This document shows, in pieces, positions 24,775 to 33,894 of a stretch of 64,000 nt of DNA (position 1 is the stretch's first letter; each line of letters begins with the position of its first letter). The stretch comes from Streptomyces laurentii. Lineage in GTDB: Bacteria; Actinomycetota; Actinomycetes; Streptomycetales; Streptomycetaceae. The notes beneath the pieces are model-generated. The model was not told the DNA's origin and did not search any database. It saw only the letters and a list, made by a program, of their open reading frames with translations. The position numbers and the translations under genes were made by a program. The stretch covers positions 2,604,001 through 2,668,000 of the forward strand of contig AP017424.1 of NCBI GenBank assembly GCA_002355495.1, given 5' to 3'.

Positions 24775-25755
24775 TCAGGCGCGGGCGTCGCGGGCGGCCG
24801 CGATCTGGCGGGACATGATCGTGGTCAGTTCGTACGCGGTGTGCGAGGCGGCCACGGCCGTGATCTCGGCGTGGTCGTACGCCGGGGCGACCTCCACCAC
24901 GTCCGCGGAGACCAGGTTGCAGGAGGACAGGCCGCGCAGGATCTCCAGGAGCTCGCGCGAGGTCATGCCGCCCGCCTCCGGGGTGCCGGTGCCGGGGGCG
25001 TGGGCCGGGTCGAGGCAGTCGATGTCGATGGAGATGTAGAGCGGGCGGTCGCCGATGCGCTGCCGCAGCTGGTCGGCGACCTCGTCGGCGCCGCGCCGGT
25101 AGACGTCGGCGGAGGTGACGATGCCGAAGCCCATCTTCTCGTCGTCCGTGAGGTCCTGCTTGCCGTACAGCGGGCCACGGGTGCCGACGTGCGAGAGCGC
25201 CGAGGTGTCGAGGATGCCCTCCTCGACGGCCCGCCGGAACGGGGTGCCGTGCGTGTACTCGGCGCCGAAGTAGGTGTCCCAGGTGTCGAGGTGCGCGTCG
25301 AAGTGGAGCAGGGCGACCGGGCCGTGCTTCTTGGCGACGGAGCGCAGCAGCGGCAGGGCGATGGTGTGGTCGCCGCCCAGGGTCATCATGCGGGCGCCGG
25401 TGCCGAGCAGGTCGTCGGCGGCGGCCTCGATGGTCTCCACGGCCTCGTGGATGTCGAACGGGTTCGCCGCGATGTCGCCGGCGTCGGCGACCTGCGCGAG
25501 GGCGAACGGGGAGGCGTCCTGCGCCGGGTTGTACGGGCGGAGCAGGCGGGACGCCTCGCGGATCGCGTTGCCGCCAAAGCGGGCGCCGGGGCGGTAGGAG
25601 ACGCCGGTGTCGAAGGGGACGCCGACCACGGCGACGTCGGCGCGGCCGACCTCGTCGAGCCGCGGCAGCCGGGCGAACGTCGCGGGACCGGCGTACCGCG
25701 GGACGCGGGACGAGTCGATCGGGCCGCGCGGGGCGTTCTGGTCGCTGCTGCTCAT
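24775..25755 (-). CDS. speB: Agmatinase / ureohydrolase
   Basis: A 326-residue ureohydrolase starting at ATG 25755 behind GGAGGACC. The binuclear manganese ligands are all visible: [19 protein letters not shown] and [19 protein letters not shown]. The substrate-side segments [21 protein letters not shown] and [12 protein letters not shown] match agmatinases rather than arginases. The predicted reaction is agmatine + H2O to putrescine + urea in the cytoplasm. A related guanidino substrate such as guanidinobutyrate is possible, since the two classes share these motifs. It is divergent from the PucR-type regulator at 25882, which suggests induction by an amine or nitrogen signal. Confidence 0.88.
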   Translation of the reverse strand: MSSSDQNAPRGPIDSSRVPRYAGPATFARLPRLDEVGRADVAVVGVPFDTGVSYRPGARFGGNAIREASRLLRPYNPAQDASPFALAQVADAGDIAANPFDIHEAVETIEAAADDLLGTGARMMTLGGDHTIALPLLRSVAKKHGPVALLHFDAHLDTWDTYFGAEYTHGTPFRRAVEEGILDTSALSHVGTRGPLYGKQDLTDDEKMGFGIVTSADVYRRGADEVADQLRQRIGDRPLYISIDIDCLDPAHAPGTGTPEAGGMTSRELLEILRGLSSCNLVSADVVEVAPAYDHAEITAVAASHTAYELTTIMSRQIAAARDARA

Positions 25756-25881
25756 ATCCGGTCCTCCTGAGGCCTGGGCACGTCGCGGGATGGCATGACA
25801 GTAAGGCGCCGGAGAGCGGCACAGAAGTGTACGTTTCCTCCATTCCCCCACTCTCGGATGTACGAAGGATCCACCTCCGCC

Positions 25882-27378
25882 ATGCGCACCGCTCCGGACG
25901 TCCCACCGCTCCCACCGGTCCCGCCGGTCCCACCGCTCCCGCCCACCCCGCCGGTCCCGCTGTCGGCGCTGCTCGGCCGCGCGGAACTGGGGCTGCGGCT
26001 GCTCGCGGGGCCGCCGGACGCGGCGGACGCGCCGCTGCACTGGGTGCACGCCTCCGAGATGGCCGACCCGTACCCGTATCTGCTGGGCGGCGAGCTGCTG
26101 CTGACGGCCGGCGTGCTGTTCCCCACCGACCCTGAGCACTACGTGGCGCGGGTGCGGGAGGCCGGGGCGGCGGCGCTCGGGTTCGGGGTGACGCCGGTGT
26201 ACGACACGGTGCCGGCGGAGCTCGTCGAGGCGTGCGGGCGGCTCGGGCTGCCGCTGATCGAGGTGCCGCCGCGGACGCCGTTCACCGCGGTGGCGCGGGC
26301 GCTGTGGCGACTGATGGCCGAGGCGCGGCTGCGCGAGCTGCGGCGGGTGAGCGAGGCCCAGCGGTCCCTGGCGGCGGCGGCCGCCCGGCCGGCCCCGGTG
26401 CCGGCGGTGCTCGGCGCGCTGGCGGCGCGGCTCGGCGGGCGGGCGGTGCTGTTCGGGGCGGACGGTACGGAGTCGGCGGCGGCCGGCCGCGCGGTCCCGC
26501 CGGGGGCGGCGCGGGCGCTCGCGGAGCTGGCGGGCGTGGTGGGGACCCGGCCGGGCGCACCCGCGTCGGCGAGCGACGACACGGGTGGCGAAGACGCCGG
26601 GGCCGGGCTGCGGCTCGCCGCGTACGCGCTGGGCGGCGGCGAGGGGCTGACCCTCGGGGTGGCGACGGAGGGCGGGGCGCCGGGGGACCGGACCCTCGCG
26701 GGCCTCGCCGTCGTCCTGCTCTCCCTGCTGACCGCCCCGCACCGGGCCGCCGACGCCGCCGCCCGGGACACGGCCCTGGTCCGTCTCCTCCTCGGCGCCA
26801 CCCCGGCCGACGCGGCCCGCGCCCTCGGCCCGGGCCCCTGGAACGTCGTCCACGCGCGCGGGGGCGACGGCACCCCGTTCGCGGCGGCGACCCTGGCGGC
26901 GGCGCTCGGCACCCCGCTGGCCGACCCGGCCGGCCCCGACGCCGTACGCCTCCTGCTCCCCGCCTCCTCGCCGGTCACCGTCCAGCCCGGCTGGACCCTC
27001 GGCGTCAGCGCCCCCGCCGAGGCGGACGGCCTGGCCGCCGCCGACGCGCAGGCGGCCCGGGCGCTGCGGCGCGCGCTGGCCCGGCGGGCGCCGCTGGACC
27101 GGCACCGCGCGGGCGGGCTCGCCGCGCTCGTGGACCGGGACGAGGCGGCGGCGTACGCGCGCGACCTCCTCGCCCCGCTCTCCCCCGCCCTCACCGAGAC
27201 CCTGCGCGTCTGGCTCTCCCTGCACGGCAACTGGGACCGGACGGCGACGGCCCTGGGCATCCACCGCAACACGGTCCGCCAGCGCGTCACCCGTATCGCC
27301 GCCCTGCTCGACGGGCGCGACCTGGACGACCCGGATGTCCGGATGGAGCTGTGGTTCGCCCTGGGCACGGACGCCTGA
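25882..27378 (+). CDS. PucR-family transcriptional regulator
   Basis: A 498-residue regulator. It starts with a Pro-rich tail ([20 protein letters not shown]). The N-terminal PucR ligand-binding domain (about residues 30-150) shows [27 protein letters not shown] and [22 protein letters not shown] central GGDEF-like CdaR region follows, and the C-terminal PucR helix-turn-helix reads [32 protein letters not shown]. These regulators control purine, amino acid or amine catabolism. It is divergent from the agmatinase gene, its likely target. The start is uncertain: ATG 25858 is in frame 24 bases upstream and is equally plausible; neither has a strong ribosome binding site. Confidence 0.88.
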   Translation: MRTAPDVPPLPPVPPVPPLPPTPPVPLSALLGRAELGLRLLAGPPDAADAPLHWVHASEMADPYPYLLGGELLLTAGVLFPTDPEHYVARVREAGAAALGFGVTPVYDTVPAELVEACGRLGLPLIEVPPRTPFTAVARALWRLMAEARLRELRRVSEAQRSLAAAAARPAPVPAVLGALAARLGGRAVLFGADGTESAAAGRAVPPGAARALAELAGVVGTRPGAPASASDDTGGEDAGAGLRLAAYALGGGEGLTLGVATEGGAPGDRTLAGLAVVLLSLLTAPHRAADAAARDTALVRLLLGATPADAARALGPGPWNVVHARGGDGTPFAAATLAAALGTPLADPAGPDAVRLLLPASSPVTVQPGWTLGVSAPAEADGLAAADAQAARALRRALARRAPLDRHRAGGLAALVDRDEAAAYARDLLAPLSPALTETLRVWLSLHGNWDRTATALGIHRNTVRQRVTRIAALLDGRDLDDPDVRMELWFALGTDA

Positions 27379-27431
27379 CGGGGTCCGCCGCCCCGGGTAC
27401 CCCAACGGGGCCGGAGTGCTCGGTATCACTC

Positions 27432-27478
27432 TGGACAGGTTCGACAACCCATCGGTAACTTGGGGTGAGCAAGCGCTT
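27432..27478 (+). promoter_or_regulatory. Promoter with AAGCGCTT palindrome at the start site
   Basis: TGGACA (27432-27437) and TAACTT (27456-27461) are spaced by 18 bases. The predicted start site overlaps GAGCAAGCGCTTAG, with an 8-bp palindromic core at 27471-27478. A repressor bound there would block initiation of the acyl-CoA dehydrogenase operon. Confidence 0.45.
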
Positions 27479-27536
27479 AGGCACGTTGTGCTGCCTGGCG
27501 CCCGGTGACCAGGACAGGACCACAAGGAGGCGGCTC

Positions 27537-28694
27537 GTGCGCCGTACCGTATTCAACGAGGACCACGAGGCGTTCCGGGAGACCCTGCGCGCCTTCATCG
27601 AGGCCGAGGTCGTCCCCGTCTACGACGAGTGGTTCGCCGCCGGCCAGGCGCCCCGCGACTTCTACTACAAGCTCGGTGAGCTGGGCCTCTTCGGCATCAA
27701 CGTGCCCGAGGAGTTCGGCGGCGCGGGCATGGACACGCACAAGTTCGAGGCCGTCCTCTACGAGGAGACCTCGCGCGCGGGCGTCCAGTTCGGCGGCTCC
27801 GGCGTGCACGTGCTGCTCGCCCTCCCGTACCTCAAGATGCTCGCCACCGACGAGCAGAAGAAGCGTTTCCTTCCGAAGTTCGTCACCGGCGAGGAGATGT
27901 GGGCCCTCGCGATGACCGAGCCGGGCACCGGCTCCGACGTCGCGGGCATGAAGACCACCGCCAAGCTCTCCGAGGACGGCACCCACTACGTCCTCAACGG
28001 CTCCAAGACCTTCATCACCGGCGGCGTGCACGCCGACCGCGTGATCGTCTGCGCCCGTACCTCGGCCCCGTCCGCCGACGACCGCCGCTTCGGCATCTCG
28101 CTCTTCGCCGTCGACACCAAGGCCGAGGGCTACTCGATCGGCCGCAAGCTCGACAAGCTGGGCCTGCGCACCTCCGACACCGCCGAGCTGGCGTTCGTCG
28201 ACGTCAAGGTCCCGGTCGAGGACCTGCTGGGCGAGGAGGGCAAGGGCTTCTACTACCTCGGCCACAACCTGGCCTCCGAGCGCTGGGGCATCGCCTTCGG
28301 CGCGTACGCGCAGGCCAAGGCCGCCGTCCGGTTCGCGCAGCAGTACGTGACCGACCGCACCGTCTTCGGCAAGGCCGTCGCGACCTTCCAGAACACCAAG
28401 TTCGAGCTGGCCGCCTGCCAGGCCGAGGTCGACGCCGCCGAGGCCGTCGCCGACCGCGCCCTGGAGGCCCTGGACGCGGGCGAGCTGACCCCGGCCGAGG
28501 CCGCGAGCGCCAAGCTGTTCTGCACCGAGGTCGCGCACCGCGTCATCGACCGCTGCCTCCAGCTGCACGGCGGCTACGGCTACATGAACGAGTACCCGAT
28601 CGCGCGCCTGTACGCGGACAACCGCGTCAACCGCATCTACGGCGGCACCAGCGAGATCATGAAGTCGATCATCGCCAAGTCGATGGGCCTGTAG
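27537..28694 (+). CDS. Acyl-CoA dehydrogenase
   Basis: A 385-residue FAD flavoenzyme starting at GTG 27537, six bases after AAGGAGG. The frame is open further upstream to 27465 but without family similarity. Signatures present: [22 protein letters not shown], the flavin-binding [36 protein letters not shown], the C-terminal [21 protein letters not shown] and [20 protein letters not shown]. The Glu preceding LLAxG in long-chain types is not evident, so the catalytic base is probably in the YGGTSEI region, as in short- and branched-chain enzymes. It oxidises acyl-CoA to trans-2-enoyl-CoA and passes electrons to ETF. It is followed after nine bases by a thioesterase gene. Confidence 0.9.
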   Translation: MRRTVFNEDHEAFRETLRAFIEAEVVPVYDEWFAAGQAPRDFYYKLGELGLFGINVPEEFGGAGMDTHKFEAVLYEETSRAGVQFGGSGVHVLLALPYLKMLATDEQKKRFLPKFVTGEEMWALAMTEPGTGSDVAGMKTTAKLSEDGTHYVLNGSKTFITGGVHADRVIVCARTSAPSADDRRFGISLFAVDTKAEGYSIGRKLDKLGLRTSDTAELAFVDVKVPVEDLLGEEGKGFYYLGHNLASERWGIAFGAYAQAKAAVRFAQQYVTDRTVFGKAVATFQNTKFELAACQAEVDAAEAVADRALEALDAGELTPAEAASAKLFCTEVAHRVIDRCLQLHGGYGYMNEYPIARLYADNRVNRIYGGTSEIMKSIIAKSMGL

Positions 28695-28703
28695 GCAGTC
28701 CAC

Positions 28704-29591
28704 GTGCCCGACACGCATCAGGCACCCGGCACCCCGGACGCCTTGGACGACCTGCTCGATCTGCTCGACCTGGAGCGGATCGAGCGGGACATCTTCCGCG
28801 GCGAGTCCCGGTCCGCGCTCGTCCCCCGCGTCTTCGGCGGCCAGGTGGCCGCCCAGGCGCTGGTGGCGGCGGGCCGGACCGTGCCCGCGGACCGGCTCGC
28901 GCACTCCCTGCACGCGTACTTCCTGCGTCCCGGGGACGCCGGCGCGCCGATCGTCTACAACGTCGACCGGATCCGCGACGGCCGCTCCTTCACCACCCGC
29001 CGGGTGGTCGCGGTCCAGCACGGCCAGCCGATCTTCCATCTCTCCGCGTCGTTCCAGACGTACGAGGAAGGGCTGGACCACCAGGCGGACATGCCGGCCG
29101 CGCCCGACCCGGAGTCGCTGCCGACGGCCGCCGAGATGCTGCCCCGGCACCTGCCGCGGGAGGTCGCCGACCGGCTGATCGAGGCCCGCGCGGCGGTGGA
29201 CCTGCGCTACGCCGACGTCCCCCCGTGGGGGTCGGTCGGTCAGCCGCGCGAGCCGCGGTCGCAGGTGTGGTTCCGTACTCACGGCAAGCTCGCCGACGAC
29301 CCCCTGCTGCACGTCGTCCTCGCCACCTACGTGTCCGACATGACGCTGCTCGACTCGGTGCTGCTCGCGCACGGCCGGGGCGGCTGGGCCGTCGGGGACG
29401 TCGTCGGGGCGTCGCTGGACCACGCCATGTGGTTCCACCGGCCGTTCCGGGCGGACGAGTGGCTGCTGTACGACCAGGAGTCGCCGACCGCCGCCGGCGG
29501 CCGCGGCCTCGGGCAGGCCCGGATCTACACCCAGGACGGGCGGCTCGCGATCTCCGTCATCCAGGAGGGTGTCGTTCGCGTCCCGCGCTGA
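28704..29591 (+). CDS. Acyl-CoA thioesterase II (TesB-like)
   Basis: A 295-residue double hot-dog thioesterase starting at GTG 28704, nine bases after the acyl-CoA dehydrogenase stop. The first hot-dog domain has RVFGGQVAAQALVAAGRTV, HAYFLRPGDAGAPIVYNVDRIRDG and TRRVVAVQHGQPIFHLSASFQ. The second has VLATYVSDMTLLDSVLLAHG and GASLDHAMWFHRPFRADEWLLY, which holds the conserved Asp-His of TesB. It hydrolyses medium to long acyl-CoA to fatty acid and CoA and may prevent acyl-CoA overload in the operon. An inverted repeat follows immediately. Confidence 0.9.
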   Translation: MPDTHQAPGTPDALDDLLDLLDLERIERDIFRGESRSALVPRVFGGQVAAQALVAAGRTVPADRLAHSLHAYFLRPGDAGAPIVYNVDRIRDGRSFTTRRVVAVQHGQPIFHLSASFQTYEEGLDHQADMPAAPDPESLPTAAEMLPRHLPREVADRLIEARAAVDLRYADVPPWGSVGQPREPRSQVWFRTHGKLADDPLLHVVLATYVSDMTLLDSVLLAHGRGGWAVGDVVGASLDHAMWFHRPFRADEWLLYDQESPTAAGGRGLGQARIYTQDGRLAISVIQEGVVRVPR

Positions 29592-29599
29592 CGACCGCC

Positions 29600-29630
29600 C
29601 GTACCGTCCGCTGTCATGACGGACGGTACG
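29600..29630. promoter_or_regulatory. 11-bp perfect inverted repeat enclosing the CDF start codon
   Basis: CGTACCGTCCG (29600-29610) and CGGACGGTACG (29620-29630) flank nine bases that contain the ATG of the CDF gene. It may act as terminator for tesB, as a repressor operator, or as an RNA hairpin that hides the start codon. Confidence 0.7.
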
Positions 29631-30560
29631 CACAGTCCTGAGAGCGGCGGCGAGAGCACCTTCACGGTCCTCGTGGCCGCGGCGGCGAATCTGGGGATCG
29701 CCGCCGCCAAGGCCGTCGCGGGCATCACCGGCGGATCGAGCGCCATGCTCTCGGAGGCGGCCCACTCGGTCGCCGACACCGTCACCGAGGGCATGCTGCT
29801 CGCCGCGCTGCGCCGCAGTGACAAACCGGCCGACGAGGACCATCCGGTCGGCTACGCGGGCGAGCGCTACGTCTGGGCGCTGCTCGCCGCCGTCGCCACC
29901 TTCGTCGGCGGCGCGGTGTTCTCCCTCTACGACGGGATCCACACCCTCACCCACGGCGAGGAACCGGGCGATCCGCTCGTCTCGTACCTCGTGCTCGCCG
30001 TCGCCTTCGCCCTGGAGGGCTACTCGCTGCGCACCGGCGTCCGCCACGTCCGCGCCGAGGCGGGCCGCACGGGCACGCCCTTCGCCCGCTATCTGCGCTT
30101 CATGCCGGACACCACCGTCAAGGCCGTCGTCATGGAGGACTCGGCCGCCCTCGTCGGCCTGCTGCTCGCGGCCGGCGGCCTGCTCGGCGGGCAGCTCACC
30201 GGTTCCGGCGTGTGGGACGGGACCGCCTCGATCCTCATCGGCCTGCTGCTCGTGTACGTGGCGTGGGTCCTCGGCCGCTCCAACGCCCGCCTGCTGGTCG
30301 GCCGCCCGCTGCCGCGCGCGCTGCGCGCGGCGGTACGCGAGGAACTGCTGTCCGTCCCCCACGTGGTCGCGGTCCTGGACCTGACGACGCTGATCCAGGG
30401 GCCGCGGGAGTTCATGGTCGCGGCGAAGATCGACTTCCGGGACCTGGCGTCGGCGGCCGAGGTCGAGTGGGCCTGCGAACAGTCGGAGGCCCGGCTGCGC
30501 GCCCGGATCCCGGAGATCCGCCGGGTCTACCTGGACCCGACCCCGGGCGTCAGCGCATGA
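29616..30560 (+). CDS. Cation diffusion facilitator (CDF) metal transporter
   Basis: A 314-residue membrane protein with about six helices. The first metal-site helix reads GGSSAMLSEAAHSVADTVTEGMLL (Ser/His/Asp ligands). The later helix VKAVVMEDSAALVGLLLAAGG has E-D in place of the second HxxxD site. The cytoplasmic C-terminal domain begins near REELLSVPHVVAVLDL and ends IRRVYLDPTPG. CDF proteins export Zn2+, Fe2+, Mn2+ or Co2+ in exchange for protons. Replacement of the usual second-site His by Glu would alter metal preference; the metal itself cannot be read. The stop overlaps the convergent phosphatase-like gene by 11 bases. Confidence 0.88.
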   Translation: MTDGTHSPESGGESTFTVLVAAAANLGIAAAKAVAGITGGSSAMLSEAAHSVADTVTEGMLLAALRRSDKPADEDHPVGYAGERYVWALLAAVATFVGGAVFSLYDGIHTLTHGEEPGDPLVSYLVLAVAFALEGYSLRTGVRHVRAEAGRTGTPFARYLRFMPDTTVKAVVMEDSAALVGLLLAAGGLLGGQLTGSGVWDGTASILIGLLLVYVAWVLGRSNARLLVGRPLPRALRAAVREELLSVPHVVAVLDLTTLIQGPREFMVAAKIDFRDLASAAEVEWACEQSEARLRARIPEIRRVYLDPTPGVSA

Positions 30561-31331
30561 GCCCGGCCGCGTCCAGCAGGTAGGCCGTCATCGGCTCGTA
30601 CGAACGCGGGTCGAGGACGTGGTCGTCGAGCGGCACCGTGACCTGCATGGTCCCCTCGGCCTCGGCCAGGAACAGCGCCGGGTCGTTGCAGTCCGCGTAA
30701 CCGACCGCGTCCACCCCCGCTGCGCCGCGCGCCCCGCCCAGCCGTGGTCGGCGACCACCAGATCGGGCACGGGCTCGCCCAGCGACTCCAGGCCGTCGAG
30801 GATCGCGTTCATCGGCTCCGGCGAATGGGTGTGCCACAGGCTGGCGCCCCGCTCGAAGACGGCGACGTCGGCGAACTGCACCACGTACCCCTCGTCGGCG
30901 GTCAGCCCGCCCGGGATCCGCACGATCTCGCACCCCCGCGCCCGCAACGCGCCCGCGACCCGGCTGTGCGCGTCGAGCAGCGCCCCGGGATGCCCGGTCG
31001 CGAACAGCACCCGCTCCCGCCCGGCGGCGGCCTTCGCGAGCCGCGCCGCCATCCGGTCGAGCGCGGCGACGGTCAGCTCGGGATCGATGGTGTCCCGCCC
31101 GGCCCGGTGCGCCGGATCGTCGACGACCCCGCACCGCTCGGCCATCACCGCGAGCACGTCCTGCTCGTCACTCCACCGGCCCTCGAACTCCAGGCCGAAC
31201 CAGTAGTGCCGGTCGCCGTTGGCGAGCGCGCGGTAGTGGCCGAGGTTGTTGTCACGGGGCGTGGCGACATCGCCGGCGATACGGGTGCGGACAAGGTGCT
31301 CGACGAGGGCGGCGCGGCTGAGTATCGGCAT
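30550..31331 (-). pseudogene. Conserved phosphatase-like protein, apparent -1 frameshift
   Basis: The frame starts at ATG 31331 (MPILSRAALVEHLVRTRIAG; ATG 31340 is an alternative with GGAGG upstream). It continues through YWFGLEFEGRWSDEQDVLAVM, RVLFATGHPGALLDAHSRVA, LTADEGYVVQFADVAVFERG, WHTHSPEPMNAIL and DLVVADHGWAGRAAQRG. It then switches frame: VDAVGYADCNDPALFLAEAE, PLDDHVLDPRSYEPMTAYLL and the stop at 30550 are in another frame. One extra C in the C5 run at 30714-30718 (G on the coding strand) restores about 260 residues. I recall such proteins annotated as phosphatases in streptomycetes, but the fold and substrate are not evident here. Confidence 0.7.
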
Positions 31332-31438
31332 GCCCCCCATTCTGCCGCGCCTCCACCCCAACCCCCTACGGGTACGCCCCTGGTGAGCCCCGCTTCCGCC
31401 ACTCGAACAGCCCAACGTCCACCCGAACCCGCGCCCCC

Positions 31439-32110
31439 CTACCCCAGCGCCGACAACGCCCCGTGCGCCAGCCCGCTCAGCAGCGCCTCCATCTCCGCCC
31501 TCCCCAGCGGCCCCCCGAGCCGCGGCGTCGAGTTCAGCAGCCCGAACACCGCGTGCACCGCCGCCCGCGCCTCCGACTCCCCCGCCGCCGGATACAGCTC
31601 GCGCACGACCGCCACCCACAGCTCGACGTACTGCCGCTGGAGCTGCCGTACCCGCTTGCGGTCCTCGTGCTTCAGCCGGTCGAGTTCGCGGTCGTGGAGG
31701 GTGATGAGGGGCCGGTCGTCGAGGGCGAAGTCGATGTGGCCGTCGATGAGGGAGCCGAGCAGGGCGTGCGGGTCGCCGGCGCAGGCGGCGGCGCGGAGCC
31801 GGCCGCCGTCGAGGAGGCGTTCGCTGATGCCGACGAGCAGTTCGGCGAGCATCGCGTCCTTGCCGGGGAAGTGGCGGTAGAGCCCGGGGCCGCTGATGCC
31901 GACCGCGGCTCCTATCTCGTCGACGCCCACGCCGTGGAAGCCGCGCTCGGCGAAGAGACGGGCGGCTTCGCGGAGGATCTGCTCGCGCCGCGTCGGCGCG
32001 TCGGTCCGCGTGGGGGTCGTGGACGGAGCGGTCGCGGAGGGCGCGGTCACGGACGGCGGAGGCGAGGACTGCGAGGCCGGGGGCTGCGCGGGCGGGGGCG
32101 GCGGGGTCAT
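31439..32110 (-). CDS. TetR-family repressor of the leucine-catabolic operon (leaderless)
   Basis: A 223-residue TetR regulator. The N-terminal tail is Pro/Ser/Thr-rich. The helix-turn-helix is at about residues 40-85 (TRREQILREAARLFAERGFH, VDEIGAAVGISGPGLYRHFPGKDAMLAEL). The ligand domain follows and ends EMEALLSGLAHGALSALG. ATG 32110 has no ribosome binding site, but TAGAAT (32123-32118, minus strand) lies seven bases upstream with TTAACG 18 bases further, so the mRNA is probably leaderless. The same sequence overlaps one of two TetR-like operators, giving autorepression. The divergent genes encode methylcrotonyl-CoA carboxylase, so the ligand may be an acyl-CoA of leucine breakdown. Confidence 0.88.
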   Translation of the reverse strand: MTPPPPPAQPPASQSSPPPSVTAPSATAPSTTPTRTDAPTRREQILREAARLFAERGFHGVGVDEIGAAVGISGPGLYRHFPGKDAMLAELLVGISERLLDGGRLRAAACAGDPHALLGSLIDGHIDFALDDRPLITLHDRELDRLKHEDRKRVRQLQRQYVELWVAVVRELYPAAGESEARAAVHAVFGLLNSTPRLGGPLGRAEMEALLSGLAHGALSALG

Positions 32111-32132
32111 GAAATCGATTCTAGACAACCCG

Positions 32133-32180
32133 GTTAGCGGTCGTTAACCTGGCGGGTAGATGACGTTAACGCTCATTAAC
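32133..32180. promoter_or_regulatory. Pair of TetR-type operators between tetR and the MCC operon
   Basis: Two copies of a 16-base imperfect palindrome occur: GTTAGCGGTCGTTAAC at 32133-32148 and GTTAACGCTCATTAAC at 32165-32180, following the pattern GTTARCGSTCRTTAAC. Their centres are 32 bases (about three helical turns) apart. The first overlaps the tetR -35 element; the second precedes the carboxylase start at 32201. Confidence 0.75.
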
Positions 32181-32200
32181 CGAGCAGAGGAGCTCGTGGA

Positions 32201-33808
32201 ATGCAGCAGGCACCTGTGCTGACGAGCGCGGCCGACCCCGCGTCCGCGGCCTGGCAGGCCAACGAGGCGGCGCACCAGGAATTGGTCGCCACCCTCCGCG
32301 CCAAACTGGCCGCGGCCGCGCTCGGCGGCGGCGAGAAGTCCCGCGCCCGGCACACCGCGCGGGGCAAGCTGCTGCCGCGCGACCGCGTGGACACGCTCCT
32401 CGACCCGGGCTCGCCCTTCCTGGAGCTGGCCCCGCTCGCGGCGAACGGCATGTACGGCGACCAGGCCCCGGCGGCCGGGGTGATCGCCGGCATCGGCCGG
32501 GTCAGCGGGCGCGAGTGCGTGATCGTCGCCAACGACGCGACGGTCAAGGGCGGCACGTACTACCCGATGACGGTGAAGAAGCACCTGCGGGCGCAGGAAG
32601 TGGCGCTGGAGAACCGTCTCCCCTGCCTCTACCTGGTCGACTCGGGCGGCGCCTTCCTGCCGATGCAGGACGAGGTCTTCCCGGACCGCGAGCACTTCGG
32701 CCGGATCTTCTTCAACCAGGCCCGGATGTCCGGCGCCGGCATCCCGCAGATCGCGGCCGTGATGGGCTCGTGCACGGCGGGCGGCGCGTACGTCCCGGCG
32801 ATGAGCGACGAGGCCGTGATCGTCCGCGACCAGGGCACGATCTTCCTCGGCGGACCGCCGCTGGTGAAGGCCGCGACCGGCGAGGTCGTGACGGCCGAGG
32901 AGCTGGGCGGCGGCGAGGTCCACTCGCGGATCTCCGGTGTCACCGACCACCTGGCCGAGGACGACGCCCACGCGCTGCGCATCGTCCGCAACATCGTCGC
33001 CACGCTCCCCGAGCGCGGCCCGCTGCCGTGGAAGGTCGAGCCGGCCGAGGAGCCGAAGGCCGACCCCTACGGGCTGTACGGGGCGGTGCCGGTCGACTCG
33101 CGTACGCCGTACGACGTGCGCGAGGTGATCGCCCGGGTGGTGGACGGCTCGCGTTTCCAGGAGTTCAAGTCCGAGTACGGGCAGACGCTGGTCACGGGCT
33201 TCGCCCGGATCCACGGCCACCCGGTCGGCATCGTCGCCAACAACGGCATCCTGTTCGCCGAGTCCGCCCAGAAGGGCGCGCACTTCATCGAGCTGTGCGA
33301 CCAGCGCGGCATCCCGCTGGTGTTCCTGCAGAACATCACCGGCTTCATGGTCGGCAAGGCGTACGAGCACGGCGGCATCGCGAAGCACGGCGCGAAGATG
33401 GTGACGGCCGTCGCCACCACGCGCGTGCCGAAGCTGACGGTGGTCGTCGGCGGTTCGTACGGCGCGGGCAACTACTCGATGTGCGGCCGGGCGTACTCGC
33501 CGCGCTTCCTGTGGATGTGGCCGAACGCCAAGATCTCGGTGATGGGCGGCGAGCAGGCCGCGTCCGTCCTCGCGACGGTCAAGCGCGACCAGCTCGGGGA
33601 CGCGTGGAGCGCCGAGGAGGAAGAGGCGTTCAAGGCGCCGATCCGCGAGCAGTACGAGACGCAGGGCAACGCCTACTACGCGTCGGCCCGGCTGTGGGAC
33701 GACGGGGTCATCGACCCCCTGGAGACCCGGCAGGTGCTGGGTCTGGCCCTGACCGCGTGCGCCAACGCGCCACTGGGCGACCCCCAGTTCGGCGTCTTCC
33801 GGATGTAA
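32201..33808 (+). CDS. Methylcrotonoyl-CoA carboxylase beta (carboxyltransferase) subunit
   Basis: A 535-residue carboxyltransferase starting at ATG 32201 with GAGGAGCTCGTGGA upstream. The N-half crotonase-like fold has [47 protein letters not shown] and [22 protein letters not shown]. The C-half has [70 protein letters not shown] and the oxyanion-type [11 protein letters not shown]. Length and motifs fit MCC beta rather than the propionyl-CoA enzyme ([14 protein letters not shown] motif plus [10 protein letters not shown]). With the alpha subunit it converts 3-methylcrotonyl-CoA to 3-methylglutaconyl-CoA in leucine breakdown. Confidence 0.92.
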   Translation: MQQAPVLTSAADPASAAWQANEAAHQELVATLRAKLAAAALGGGEKSRARHTARGKLLPRDRVDTLLDPGSPFLELAPLAANGMYGDQAPAAGVIAGIGRVSGRECVIVANDATVKGGTYYPMTVKKHLRAQEVALENRLPCLYLVDSGGAFLPMQDEVFPDREHFGRIFFNQARMSGAGIPQIAAVMGSCTAGGAYVPAMSDEAVIVRDQGTIFLGGPPLVKAATGEVVTAEELGGGEVHSRISGVTDHLAEDDAHALRIVRNIVATLPERGPLPWKVEPAEEPKADPYGLYGAVPVDSRTPYDVREVIARVVDGSRFQEFKSEYGQTLVTGFARIHGHPVGIVANNGILFAESAQKGAHFIELCDQRGIPLVFLQNITGFMVGKAYEHGGIAKHGAKMVTAVATTRVPKLTVVVGGSYGAGNYSMCGRAYSPRFLWMWPNAKISVMGGEQAASVLATVKRDQLGDAWSAEEEEAFKAPIREQYETQGNAYYASARLWDDGVIDPLETRQVLGLALTACANAPLGDPQFGVFRM

Positions 33809-33894
33809 GGGGCACCGACACCATGCAGAAGACGACGCAAGCGCAGGCCCCAGGGCACGCGACGCAAGCGACCACACGGGAGAAGACGCCGGCC

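Noticed and set aside
27477..30362. 961-codon minus-strand frame antisense to the acyl-CoA dehydrogenase/thioesterase genes
   Set aside because: Typical high-GC antisense frame, with Val/Gly/Asp/Arg composition, no ribosome site and no motifs.
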